Part shown: piece after piece, positions 1-6,703 of the stretch
How positions within the stretch are numbered: position 1 is the stretch's first letter
Layout: every line of letters begins with the position of its first letter
Source of the DNA: Myxococcus sp046520405
Lineage (GTDB): Bacteria > Myxococcota > Myxococcia > Myxococcales > Myxococcaceae
Assembly: GCA_046520405.1 (NCBI GenBank)
Contig: JBKGHI010000349.1
Span: forward strand, 1-7,656
Direction of reading: 5' to 3'
Length of the DNA: 7,656 nt
Made by a program: the position numbers and the translations under genes
Notes under the pieces: generated by a model
What the model saw: only the letters and a program-made list of their open reading frames with translations
Told to the model about the DNA's origin: nothing
Database searches by the model: none

Positions 1-346
1 GCGGTGGCGCCTGGGCGATGCTAGGAGTGCGTGTCGCGTTGTCCGGCGGGGGAGGTTCGGGCGGCCGGTGCTCGCTGGCGACGGTCTCCGGCGAGGCACC
101 GACATCATCCGGGGCGGGCGTTGGCGGCGCACGTTCGGCGGACGGGGCTGCCTCCGCTGCTACGGCATCGCGCGGCGCACGCGCCTCCGCCACCTCCACG
201 TCGACCCATTCAAGAGCAGGCGACGAGGCGGGCGGAGGCTGGCGCGAAACAGGCGTTCCCCCCTCCAGCGCCAGCCACAAGAGCCCATGGACGCCAAGGC
301 TGGCGGCGAGCGCGGGCAGCAGGCGTCGGGTGGGCTCACGGAGCAT
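1..346 (-). CDS. Partial membrane-anchored Pro/Ala-rich protein with TonB-like N terminus
   Basis: This is the 5' end of a gene reading leftward and open to the window edge: 115 codons from an ATG at 346-344 with no stop. The protein starts with a basic stretch (MLREPTRR). One hydrophobic segment follows at about residues 9-27 (LLPALAASLGVHGLLWLAL), with no lipobox or clear signal-peptidase site. Next come a short ALEWVDVEV segment (44-52) and a long Pro/Ala/Glu-rich stretch (53-115). An N-terminal anchor, a short acidic strand-like motif and a proline-rich periplasmic linker is the layout of TonB-family energy transducers, which couple the proton motive force to outer-membrane transporters. 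The diagnostic C-terminal domain would lie outside the window, so the family call is inference; another proline-rich inner-membrane protein is possible. A GGAGG lies only 3 nt upstream of the ATG, and an in-frame TGA at 376-374 leaves no other plausible upstream start. The gene is divergent from pncB. Confidence 0.6.
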   Translation of the reverse strand, partial: MLREPTRRLLPALAASLGVHGLLWLALEGGTPVSRQPPPASSPALEWVDVEVAEARAPRDAVAAEAAPSAERAPPTPAPDDVGASPETVASEHRPPEPPPPDNATRTPSIAQAPP

Positions 347-459
347 GCGCCTCCATTTAACCCCGCTTTCACGTCATGCCCGGGGAATCCGCGAGGGGAG
401 GATAGGAAACGCAACCCTGACGCGTTTACTCTCCACGGCATCGGAGGAAGGACCCCAGG
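347..459. promoter_or_regulatory. Divergent intergenic region between the TonB-like gene and pncB
   Basis: This 113-bp spacer must carry the leftward promoter of the TonB-like gene and probably the promoter of pncB. I see no convincing -35/-10 pair on either strand; candidates such as TTTACT (425-430, plus) and TATCCT (404-399, minus) match the -10 consensus at only four of six positions. A strong ribosome binding site for pncB, GGAGGAAGG at 443-451, sits 8 nt before the ATG. An inverted repeat at 407-427 is listed separately. No riboswitch-like structure was recognised. Confidence 0.6.
407..427. repeat. Inverted repeat AAACGC-N9-GCGTTT upstream of pncB
   Basis: Perfect 6-bp arms lie at 407-412 and 422-427 with a 9-nt spacer; the symmetry does not extend outward. 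The centre is about 43 bp before the pncB start, inside a divergent spacer, where an operator for a dimeric repressor would be plausible. It does not resemble any operator I can name for known NAD regulators (NrtR, NiaR, NadQ). Arms this short can occur by chance. Confidence 0.3.
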
Positions 460-1905
460 ATGTCGACCTCGCTGCTCGCGACGGATGGCTACAAGTTCAG
501 CATGGCGGAGGCGGGCTGGCCGCTTCGTCGGGAAACGTTCTACTACTCGCACCGGCGGGGTGGTCTCCAGGTGATGCCGCTGGACGTGGCGGCCTTCGTC
601 AAGTCGCTCATCCCCGAGCCCAAGGCGGAGGACTACGACTACCTCAGCCGGTACGACTATGAGATGGGCGTGGGCTTCAAGGCGGCCATCCTCCGCCGTG
701 AGAAACTCAGCATCCGCGCCATCCCCAAGGGCGCGCTCTTCTATCCGCGCGAGCCCATCCTCACGCTGACGGGCCCGTCCGCGCTGGTGTCCTGGGTGGA
801 GCCGCTGCTGCTCCAGCTCAACTTCCGCATCCAGGTGGCCACGCTGGCGTTGTCGGACCGGGATGCGCTGGCGCGCGCGCTGGCCACCGTGACGTGCGAC
901 GAGCAGAAGGCCATCGCGCTGGAGACGCTCGACGCGGTGGGCGTGAAGGCGGTGCCCATCACCGTGGACGCGGAGGGCTACGCGAAGCGCGTCCACGCCA
1001 CCGTCAAGGAGCTGGTGGACATCGTCGAGGACCCGGCCCGCATCTTCGAGGTGGGCCTGCGCGCGGCCACCTGTCTGGAGCAGCACGAGCTGGCGCTGCG
1101 GAGCTGCAAGGAGGCCGGCGTCACGCGCACCTCCAACGTGGAGGGTGCCTTCAAGCTGGGCATGATTCCCGTGGGCACGATGGGGCACGAGCACATCCAG
1201 CGTTACGGCTCGGATGATGCCGCGTTCCGGGCCATGCGCGAGCGCCGGCCGCAGCGCTCCAGCTACCTGCTGGACACCTTCGACACGCTCACTTCCGGCA
1301 TCCCCGCGGCCTTCCAGCTCATCCAGGAGGAGCCCGGCAACCAGGACTCCATCCGCTTCGACTCCGGCAACAAGAAGCTCCAGTACCTCTACGCGGTGAC
1401 GCGGGCGAGGGACCTGGGGATTCGCCCCGTCAACATCCTGGAGGACGGCCTGGACGCGGAGGCCACGCGCGAGTTCGAGGAGCTGCGGCGGCAGGTGGGC
1501 TGGGAGCCGTCGGCCCAGTTCTACGGCTACGGTGGCCACATCGTCGCGCGGACCATGGACTGCCCGCTCACGCGGGACAAGGTGGCCGCCATCTACAAGC
1601 TGTCGCGCACGGGCAACACGCCGGTGATGAAGTTCGGCAACGAGCTGGCCGAGGGCAAGAAGAGCATCCCCGGTGAGCCCGTCCTCTTCCGCCGCCGTCA
1701 TGGCTCGGGGCCCATCGGGCTCGTCGGCCAGGTGGGGGAGCCCGTCCCGGACGGCTACTTCCCGCTCATGGAGAGCGCGCCGGAGAGCCCGTCGCTGGTG
1801 GGCGCGCAGGAGACGGCGTCCGAGGCGCGCGTGGCCTACACCGCCGCGACGCAGTCGCTGGTGGACGCGCTGCACCGCCGCCACTTCCCCCAGCAGCAGC
1901 GCTGA
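460..1905 (+). CDS. pncB: Nicotinate phosphoribosyltransferase
   Basis: The enzyme joins nicotinate to PRPP, giving nicotinate mononucleotide and pyrophosphate; this is the entry step of the Preiss-Handler NAD salvage pathway in the cytoplasm. The 481-aa length fits the family. Family landmarks appear in order: the N-terminal TDGYKFSMA (8-16) and YYSHRR (28-33); GTMGHEHIQ (239-247), aligning with the family GTMAH block whose His (H243 here) is the phosphorylated catalytic residue; LLDTFDTLTSGIP (270-281); RFDSGN (299-304), matching the R-D-S-G block that contacts the phosphoribosyl group; FYGYGGHIV (354-362), aligned with FGVGT; and YKLSRTGNTPVMKFGN (379-394) followed by KKSIPGEPVLFRR (400-412). 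The start is supported by GGAGGAAGG 8 nt upstream. The gene is followed 7 nt later by a nicotinamidase-like gene that would supply its substrate. There is no frameshift or missing block. Confidence 0.95.
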   Translation: MSTSLLATDGYKFSMAEAGWPLRRETFYYSHRRGGLQVMPLDVAAFVKSLIPEPKAEDYDYLSRYDYEMGVGFKAAILRREKLSIRAIPKGALFYPREPILTLTGPSALVSWVEPLLLQLNFRIQVATLALSDRDALARALATVTCDEQKAIALETLDAVGVKAVPITVDAEGYAKRVHATVKELVDIVEDPARIFEVGLRAATCLEQHELALRSCKEAGVTRTSNVEGAFKLGMIPVGTMGHEHIQRYGSDDAAFRAMRERRPQRSSYLLDTFDTLTSGIPAAFQLIQEEPGNQDSIRFDSGNKKLQYLYAVTRARDLGIRPVNILEDGLDAEATREFEELRRQVGWEPSAQFYGYGGHIVARTMDCPLTRDKVAAIYKLSRTGNTPVMKFGNELAEGKKSIPGEPVLFRRRHGSGPIGLVGQVGEPVPDGYFPLMESAPESPSLVGAQETASEARVAYTAATQSLVDALHRRHFPQQQR

Positions 1906-1915
1906 GGCCGACATG
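1903..1915 (+). promoter_or_regulatory. Stop-embedded ribosome binding site coupling pncB to pncA-like gene
   Basis: The pncB stop TGA continues into TGAGG (1903-1907), so GAGG serves as a Shine-Dalgarno core 5 nt before the ATG at 1913. The spacing suggests that ribosomes finishing pncB re-initiate on the next gene. This junction also decides the start of the downstream gene: the reading frame is open further upstream, but there it would run inside pncB. Confidence 0.6.
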
Positions 1916-2884
1916 TCCTTGCCCGTTCCCCGTTTCCACGAGGATGCCCGCGCCAGCCAGCTCTACCTGGAGCGTGGCGCGGAGGTGGCCGAGGAGGCCC
2001 TCCGCTACGCGGCCGAGCACCGCATCCGCCCCGCTCGCGAGGACGCGACGCGCATCGCCGCGTTCGGCATCGACGTGCAGGTGGCCTTCTGTACGCCGGG
2101 CGCCAGCCTCTTCGTGCCCGGCGCGGTGGAGGACACGCAGCGCGCGCTGCGCTGGCTCTACGCGCACCTGGACCGGGTGACGGAGCTGGTGTTCTCGCTG
2201 GACACCCACCGCGCGTACCACGTGTTCCATCCGTCCTGGTGGAGGGACGCGCAAGGCCGGCCGCCGCCGCCGCTGACAGCCATCACCGCGGCGGACGTGC
2301 GCTCCGGCCGGTGGCGGGCCACGCGCTTCCACGAGGAGAGCCTGGCCTACTGCGAGCAACTGGAGGCCAGCGGCCGGTACGTGCTCACCGTCTGGCCCTT
2401 CCACGCGATGCTGGGCGGACTGAGCCACGCGCTGGTGCCGTCCGTCTTCGAGGCGAGCCTCTTCCATGCCCTGGTGCGCGACGTGCCCACGCACTTCGAG
2501 CTGAAGGGGGAGCATCCGCTCACGGAGAACTACTCCGTGCTGTCGCCCGAGGTGACGGAAGTGAAGGGGCAGCAGGTGGGTGCATTCAACACGCGCCTCT
2601 TCGAGCACCTGATGTCCTTCGACCGCGTGTACGTCTTCGGCCAGGCCAGCTCGCACTGCGTGCTGAACACACTGCTGGACCTGCGGCGTCACATCGAGCG
2701 GACGGACCCGTCGAAGATGGGGCGCATCCACATCCTGGAGGACGCCATGAGCCCGGTGCCGGCGCCGCCCCTGGAGCCGCTGCCGCCCACGCTGGACTTC
2801 CCGCGGCTGGCGCGGGAGGCGCTCCGGGACTTCCAGGCCGCGGGCATGCGGGTGGTGCGCACCACGGACCCGCTGGAACGGTAG
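1913..2884 (+). CDS. pncA: Nicotinamidase-type cysteine hydrolase (isochorismatase superfamily)
   Basis: This 323-aa protein probably deamidates nicotinamide to nicotinate, feeding PncB. The isochorismatase-fold catalytic triad is visible: D54 (FGIDVQVAF, 51-59), K198 (FELKGEHPLTENYSVL, 195-210) and C249 (GQASSHCVLNTLLD, 243-256). Nicotinamidase-specific features are the likely metal ligands D97/H99 in SLDTHRAYHVFHP (95-107) and a WPxH block, WPFHAMLGGLSHAL (161-174), corresponding to WPxHCVxGT of PncA. Position 165 is Ala where PncA enzymes usually have Cys. The protein is well above the usual 180-215 aa, with an extra N-terminal helix-rich segment (about 1-45) and an insert around 110-145 between the metal site and the WPFH block. 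Linkage to pncB strongly favours nicotinamidase over other isochorismatase-family activities, but a changed substrate is possible. The start follows the stop-embedded GAGG. Confidence 0.82.
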   Translation: MSLPVPRFHEDARASQLYLERGAEVAEEALRYAAEHRIRPAREDATRIAAFGIDVQVAFCTPGASLFVPGAVEDTQRALRWLYAHLDRVTELVFSLDTHRAYHVFHPSWWRDAQGRPPPPLTAITAADVRSGRWRATRFHEESLAYCEQLEASGRYVLTVWPFHAMLGGLSHALVPSVFEASLFHALVRDVPTHFELKGEHPLTENYSVLSPEVTEVKGQQVGAFNTRLFEHLMSFDRVYVFGQASSHCVLNTLLDLRRHIERTDPSKMGRIHILEDAMSPVPAPPLEPLPPTLDFPRLAREALRDFQAAGMRVVRTTDPLER

Positions 2885-2898
2885 CGGGCTGGCATTCC

Positions 2899-2912
2899 GG
2901 GCGGGTGCGCCC
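2899..2912 (+). other. Short hairpin downstream of the pncB-pncA pair
   Basis: GGGCG (2899-2903) and CGCCC (2908-2912) form a perfect 5-bp G/C stem with a 4-nt loop, 15 nt after the pncA-like stop codon. No T-run follows, so it is not a canonical intrinsic terminator. It may aid RNA 3'-end stability or simply reflect high GC. Confidence 0.25.
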
Positions 2913-2926
2913 ACGTACCCAGCGTG

Positions 2927-2935
2927 TGGTAGAAT
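2927..2935 (+). promoter_or_regulatory. Extended -10 promoter candidate for the vgrG operon
   Basis: TGG followed by TAGAAT gives an extended -10 (TG-n-TAGAAT; 5 of 6 matches to TATAAT). No good -35 hexamer is found 16-18 nt upstream, as is common for extended -10 promoters. Transcription would start near 2941-2943, leaving a leader of about 48 nt before the vgrG ATG. No sigma-54 GG-N10-GC element was found here, although sigma-54 control of T6SS genes is known in other bacteria. Confidence 0.5.
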
Positions 2936-2948
2936 CTCCCGTTCGTTC

Positions 2949-2961
2949 CCGGCAGGGCCGG
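2949..2961 (+). other. Small hairpin in the vgrG leader
   Basis: CCGGC (2949-2953) and GCCGG (2957-2961) form a 5-bp stem with a 3-nt loop in the predicted 5' untranslated leader, about 28 nt before the vgrG ATG. It lies clear of the ribosome binding site (purine run GAAGGGGGAG at 2978-2987). Any regulatory role is speculative. Confidence 0.25.
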
Positions 2962-2989
2962 AAACCTCAGCGTCGGTGAAGGGGGAGTC

Positions 2990-5476
2990 ATGGCCGCTCA
3001 AAGCAGTGCGCCCGCGTTCTCGGTCCAGGTGGGCTCGCTCGGCGCGGACGCGCTGAGCGTCTCCAGCATTTCCGGCACGGAGGCGTTGAGCCACCTGTTC
3101 GACTTCCGGGTGGACTTCTTCGCCAAGGACGGCGAGCCCATCGCCGCCAGCGAGCTGCTGGAGCAGGACGCGCTGCTCACCTTCTCCGTTCGCGACGGCG
3201 CGCCCCGCTACTTGCACGGCTGGGTGCGCGAGGTGGAATCGCTGGGCGTGAAGACGGGCCGCCGCCGCTACCGGGCGCACGTGGTGCCCAGGCTGTGGCG
3301 CCTCACCCAGCATCACCGCAGCCGCATCTTCCAGCAGAAGTCCGTGCCGGACATCCTCAAGGCCGTCCTGGATGAGGCGGGCGTGAAGACGCGGCTGTCA
3401 CTGTCCGGCAGCTACGCCGCCCGCGACTACTGCGTTCAGTACCGGGAGAGCGACTTCGCCTTCCTGAGCCGCCTCATGGAGTGGGAAGGCATCTTCTACT
3501 TCTTCGAGCACGCCGAGGACGGCCACACCCTGGTGTTGGGAGACAAGCCCAGCACGCACGCGCCGCTGCCCCAGGGCCAGCAGCTCCCGCTGCATGCGAC
3601 GCGGGGCAAGGCCGTGGTGGAGGGGGAATACCTCTCCGCGGTGGAGGTGGTGCACCGCCTGCGGCCCGGCGCCGTCCACCTGAAGGACTTCGACTTCGAG
3701 AAGCCCGGCCTGGACATCTCCGGCAAGGCGCAGGCGCCCGAGGGCGTCACGGAGCTGGAGCTCTACGACTACCCGGCGGGGTACGTGGCGCCGGGCGTGG
3801 GCAAGGCCGCGTCCAGCGTGCGCACGGAAGCGGCCAACATGGGCGGGCGCACGCTGTCGGGCCAGGGCGTGGCGCCGCGCCTGACGCCCGGGTACCTGCT
3901 GGAGGTGATGTCCCCGGAGGACGGCACCTTCGCGGGCGAGTACCTGGTCACCGAGGTGATGCACTGGGCCTCGCAGCCGGACGTGAGCGCCGGCAGCGAG
4001 GGGCTCCAGGGCATGTACCGCAACCAGTTCCAGCTCCTGCCCAAGGCCGTGCCCTTCCGCCCCCGGCGCCTGACGCCCGTGCCGCAACTGGCCGGGCCGC
4101 AGACGGCCATCGTGGTGGGCCCCAGCGGCGAGGAGATCCACACCGACGAACACGGGCGCATCAAGGTGCAGTTCCACTGGGACCGGGAAGGCAAGCGCGA
4201 CGAGAAGGCCTCGTGCTGGGTGCGCGTGGGCCAGCCGTGGGGCGGCCCGGCCTGGGGTGACGTGTGGCTGCCGCGCATCGGCCAGGAGGTGGTGGTGCGC
4301 TTCCTGGAGGGCGACCCGGACCGGCCGCTGGTGGCGGGCGCCGTCTACAACGGCACCAACACGGTGCCGTACGGCCTGCCTGGGGAGAAGACGAAGTCCA
4401 CGCGCAAGAGCGCCTCCAGCCTGGGCAGCGACGGCTTCAACGAGGTCCGGGTGGAGGACGCCGCGGGACAGGAGGAGGTCTTCACCCACGCCCAGAAGGA
4501 CGAGGACCTGCTCACGGAGAACGACAAGGACCAGCAGGTGACGGGCTTCGAGGACCTGCTGGTGAAGAAGGACCGCAAGCGCACGGTGGAGGGCAACCAG
4601 GCGCTGCGCGTGAGCTTGGACGACGTGAGCGTCGTCGAGCAGAACCAGACGCTGCTGGTGCAGGGCAACCGCTCCACCCAGACGACGCAGTCCCACAGCG
4701 AGGAAGTGGAGGGCAACCAGACGATGACGGTGGGCGGCAACCTCACCGCGCTGGTGCTCCAGGGCGCCATGGAGAACGTGGGGGCCGCGAAGGCCACCAC
4801 CATTGGCGGCGCCTACAGCGTCAACGTCGCGCTGGCCTACAACGAAGCCACCGGCGGCGCGCGGGCCATCCAGGTGGGGGCGCTCCACAACGAGCTTGTC
4901 CTGGGGAACCGTCAGGAGATGGTCGGCAAGGACAAGACGGCGAAGAGCGGCGGGGACTGGGGGACGATGGTCAAAGGCCAGGTGATGCAGACCACCGGCA
5001 AGGACCTCAAGCACGACGTCGGGGCGAAGTGGCTCAACGAGGTCAAGGAGCCCATCACCTTCCTGGCGAAGAAGTTCGAGCTGAAGGCGGACACCCTCTC
5101 GTTCGCGGTGGGGAGCAAGGTGTTCTTGCGCATGGAGAAGTCCGGCAAGGTGGCGCTCCTGGCGAACGCGCTGACGCTGGATGGCTCGGACATCAAGTTC
5201 AAGGGCGCCAAGGTCCAGATGAAGGAAGCCGGCTCCTCCGTCAGCGCCAAGAAGACGGAGGTGAAGATTCCGAAGATCGACGACCTCCAGCCCAAGCATG
5301 TCACCAAGGTCCAGAGCAAGGGCGCGGACGGGAAGCCGCTCAGCGGCAAGAAGTTCGAGGTCAAGTTGCCAGACGGCAAGACGCAGCAGGGGCAGTTCGA
5401 TGCCCACGGCAACGCGGTCATCGAAAGCTCGCAGGCCGGGGCAATGACGCTCACCTTGACGGACGTCGACGAGTGA
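2990..5476 (+). CDS. vgrG: Type VI secretion tip protein VgrG with C-terminal Ig/transthyretin-like extension
   Basis: VgrG trimers form the spike on the Hcp tube of the type VI secretion system and carry effectors into target cells. The 828 residues show the standard order. The gp27-like base covers about 8-365 and includes the block YCVQYRESDFAFLSRLMEWE (147-166). The gp5-like OB fold covers about 375-455, with HTDEHGRIKVQFHWD (384-398), SCWVRVGQPWGG (408-419), WLPRIGQEVVVRFLEGDPDR (426-445) and VAGAVYNG (448-455). The beta-helical needle covers about 470-730, with recurring EGNQ/QGN/GGN turns (534-584). A charged linker (about 735-765) leads to a C-terminal domain (about 768-828) with SKGADGKPLSGKKFEVKLPD, resembling transthyretin/Ig-like extensions that dock effectors in other VgrGs. 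No enzymatic C-terminal domain is recognised, so it looks like a cargo-loading rather than an 'evolved' VgrG. It heads a three-gene operon; no PAAR, Hcp or sheath gene is in the window. Confidence 0.95.
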   Translation: MAAQSSAPAFSVQVGSLGADALSVSSISGTEALSHLFDFRVDFFAKDGEPIAASELLEQDALLTFSVRDGAPRYLHGWVREVESLGVKTGRRRYRAHVVPRLWRLTQHHRSRIFQQKSVPDILKAVLDEAGVKTRLSLSGSYAARDYCVQYRESDFAFLSRLMEWEGIFYFFEHAEDGHTLVLGDKPSTHAPLPQGQQLPLHATRGKAVVEGEYLSAVEVVHRLRPGAVHLKDFDFEKPGLDISGKAQAPEGVTELELYDYPAGYVAPGVGKAASSVRTEAANMGGRTLSGQGVAPRLTPGYLLEVMSPEDGTFAGEYLVTEVMHWASQPDVSAGSEGLQGMYRNQFQLLPKAVPFRPRRLTPVPQLAGPQTAIVVGPSGEEIHTDEHGRIKVQFHWDREGKRDEKASCWVRVGQPWGGPAWGDVWLPRIGQEVVVRFLEGDPDRPLVAGAVYNGTNTVPYGLPGEKTKSTRKSASSLGSDGFNEVRVEDAAGQEEVFTHAQKDEDLLTENDKDQQVTGFEDLLVKKDRKRTVEGNQALRVSLDDVSVVEQNQTLLVQGNRSTQTTQSHSEEVEGNQTMTVGGNLTALVLQGAMENVGAAKATTIGGAYSVNVALAYNEATGGARAIQVGALHNELVLGNRQEMVGKDKTAKSGGDWGTMVKGQVMQTTGKDLKHDVGAKWLNEVKEPITFLAKKFELKADTLSFAVGSKVFLRMEKSGKVALLANALTLDGSDIKFKGAKVQMKEAGSSVSAKKTEVKIPKIDDLQPKHVTKVQSKGADGKPLSGKKFEVKLPDGKTQQGQFDAHGNAVIESSQAGAMTLTLTDVDE

Positions 5477-5488
5477 GGCCCACCCATG
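5474..5488 (+). promoter_or_regulatory. Stop-embedded ribosome binding site coupling vgrG to the 405-aa gene
   Basis: The vgrG stop extends into TGAGG (5474-5478), giving a GAGG core 7 nt before the ATG at 5486. No other purine-rich site is present, so translation of the putative cargo probably depends on ribosomes completing vgrG. Confidence 0.55.
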
Positions 5489-6703
5489 AGTGATGCCGAA
5501 GCGAATACGATTCAAGCCTCGCCGGAAGCCGCGAAGAACGGCATCCAGATTGAGGGCGGCTCCATCAACGTCGTCGTCGCGCCGTGCAAGAAGACCTATC
5601 AGCCCGCGAAGACCTTCAAGGAGTTGGTTGAACTCCTGAAGGCCGCGGAGGAGATGCTGGAGTCCGCCGGGTACACCTCCGTGACGGACCGCATCCACGT
5701 GCTGCGGGGCATCTATTACGGGACGGAGTGGAGCGCGGACTTCAAGGTCGAGAAGAGCCCGGTCCGCAACGCCGCGTTCCAAATCTATACGTCGTCGTCG
5801 CCTCCGGATGACCCGCGTCCCATCCTGCGCTGCAATCTCTATCAGGCACTGCTGGGTAGCCGGGATGTGAAGGACGGCGAGCGGATGCTCGACTTCGGGC
5901 ACCTGCTGATTGGCCTGGATGCGCGCCGCAGCAGCATCGCGCGCAACGCGACGTTGCCTACCCAGGGCGGCACGGGGCTGGAGATTTCGACCTGGCTGGG
6001 CGACCTCGGCGGCGGCGCCGCGATGCTGGCCAAGAAGCGCGTCTCCGCGAAGGACACCTCGGCGCTGACCAGCTTCACGGGCTTGGACTTCGGTGGCTCG
6101 CCCAACCTGGAAGGGGATATCGCCGGCTATGTCACGGCGTGCGACCCCAAGCTGGAGAGTGATGCGCTGGGGCTCGTCATCCCCGAGGACAAGAAGCTGG
6201 CGGACATGGTGGAAGCGTATCTGTCCCCTGGCTCGCCGGGCTCACTGTGGAAGGAGCGCTGCACGCGCTTCCTCATCATGCTGGGGGGGAAGCTGGAGAA
6301 GGGGAAGTTCACCAACCGGGATGAAATCATCCGGGATGTTTCAAAGCAGATCGCCAGCTTCGGCTGCTGGTACCTCACCAACCGGCTCCGGCAGACGGAG
6401 AACCTCACGTCGAAGCTGTTGATTGACTCCTCCAGGCACATGCGCGGCGCGTCGGCGGAGGTGGCTCAGCTCTTCATCGATGCGCTCATCTACGGGCACG
6501 ATCATCCCACGGAGAAGCTTCAGGCCCGGGGGCCCGCGCCCAAGGTGACACCGGCTGGAGAGGCCTTCGGTGTCTGCAATGCCTTCATCAAGCTGGTGGA
6601 GGGGATGGAGGACGCCGGCAAGAAAGCCGGGGAGCTGAAGAAGAAGTTGGAGTCGATTGAGAAGGGGCTCAACGAGCTCTACAAGGAACTGCCCAGATGG
6701 TAG
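5486..6703 (+). CDS. Unrecognised 405-aa soluble protein, candidate T6SS cargo/effector
   Basis: I cannot assign this protein to a named family. It has no signal peptide, membrane helix or lipobox, which suits direct T6SS delivery. Visible blocks: an N-terminal region (1-60) with GGSINVVVAPCKK (24-36) and a helix (43-60); an aromatic-rich block VLRGIYYGTEWSADF (72-86); DFGHLLIGLDARRS (136-149); GGTGLEISTWLGDLGGGAAM (161-180); NLEGDIAGYVTACD (207-220); and a lysine-rich amphipathic, probably coiled-coil tail (about 370-402). His139, Asp146, Asp173 and Asp211 sit in motif-like Gly-rich surroundings and could be active-site residues, but no GxSxG lipase, HExxH, NlpC/P60 or HNH signature is seen. 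It follows vgrG by 9 nt and overlaps the next gene by 7 bp. Its opening codons use more A/T at third positions than vgrG. Alternatives are an adaptor/chaperone or an accessory spike component. Confidence 0.8.
   Translation: MSDAEANTIQASPEAAKNGIQIEGGSINVVVAPCKKTYQPAKTFKELVELLKAAEEMLESAGYTSVTDRIHVLRGIYYGTEWSADFKVEKSPVRNAAFQIYTSSSPPDDPRPILRCNLYQALLGSRDVKDGERMLDFGHLLIGLDARRSSIARNATLPTQGGTGLEISTWLGDLGGGAAMLAKKRVSAKDTSALTSFTGLDFGGSPNLEGDIAGYVTACDPKLESDALGLVIPEDKKLADMVEAYLSPGSPGSLWKERCTRFLIMLGGKLEKGKFTNRDEIIRDVSKQIASFGCWYLTNRLRQTENLTSKLLIDSSRHMRGASAEVAQLFIDALIYGHDHPTEKLQARGPAPKVTPAGEAFGVCNAFIKLVEGMEDAGKKAGELKKKLESIEKGLNELYKELPRW

Noticed and set aside
18..662. Plus-strand open frames in the left 450 bp (for example 18-662 and 68-574)
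   Set aside because: They run through the divergent spacer into pncB in the wrong frame, lack ribosome binding sites and have Arg/Gly/Ala-rich shadow composition; the minus-strand TonB-like frame explains the region better.
1673..1912. A longer pncA with an 80-residue N-terminal extension inside pncB
   Set aside because: The extension is an Arg/Ser-rich shadow of pncB; the ATG at 1913 has a properly spaced GAGG and begins protein-like sequence.
160..1914. A 584-codon minus-strand open frame opposite pncB
   Set aside because: It is antisense to a clear pncB, its His/Arg/Leu-rich translation resembles no protein family, and long antisense frames are expected in high-GC coding DNA.
2885..2989. 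Sigma-54 promoter upstream of vgrG (TGGCATTCC region)
   Set aside because: The required GC dinucleotide 10 nt after the GG is GG instead, so the -24/-12 geometry fails.
1766..3316. A 516-codon minus-strand open frame opposite pncA and the start of vgrG
   Set aside because: It spans two well-supported genes and the intergenic promoter, and shows no recognisable domain.
4580..4740. Repeated EGNQ/QGN/GGN codon blocks in vgrG as a DNA repeat element
   Set aside because: They are the normal periodic turns of the VgrG beta-helix at protein level, not a mobile or tandem DNA repeat.
3398..5902. An 834-codon minus-strand open frame opposite vgrG
   Set aside because: Low-complexity, His/Arg/Leu-rich translation opposite well-supported vgrG codons; a GC-driven shadow.
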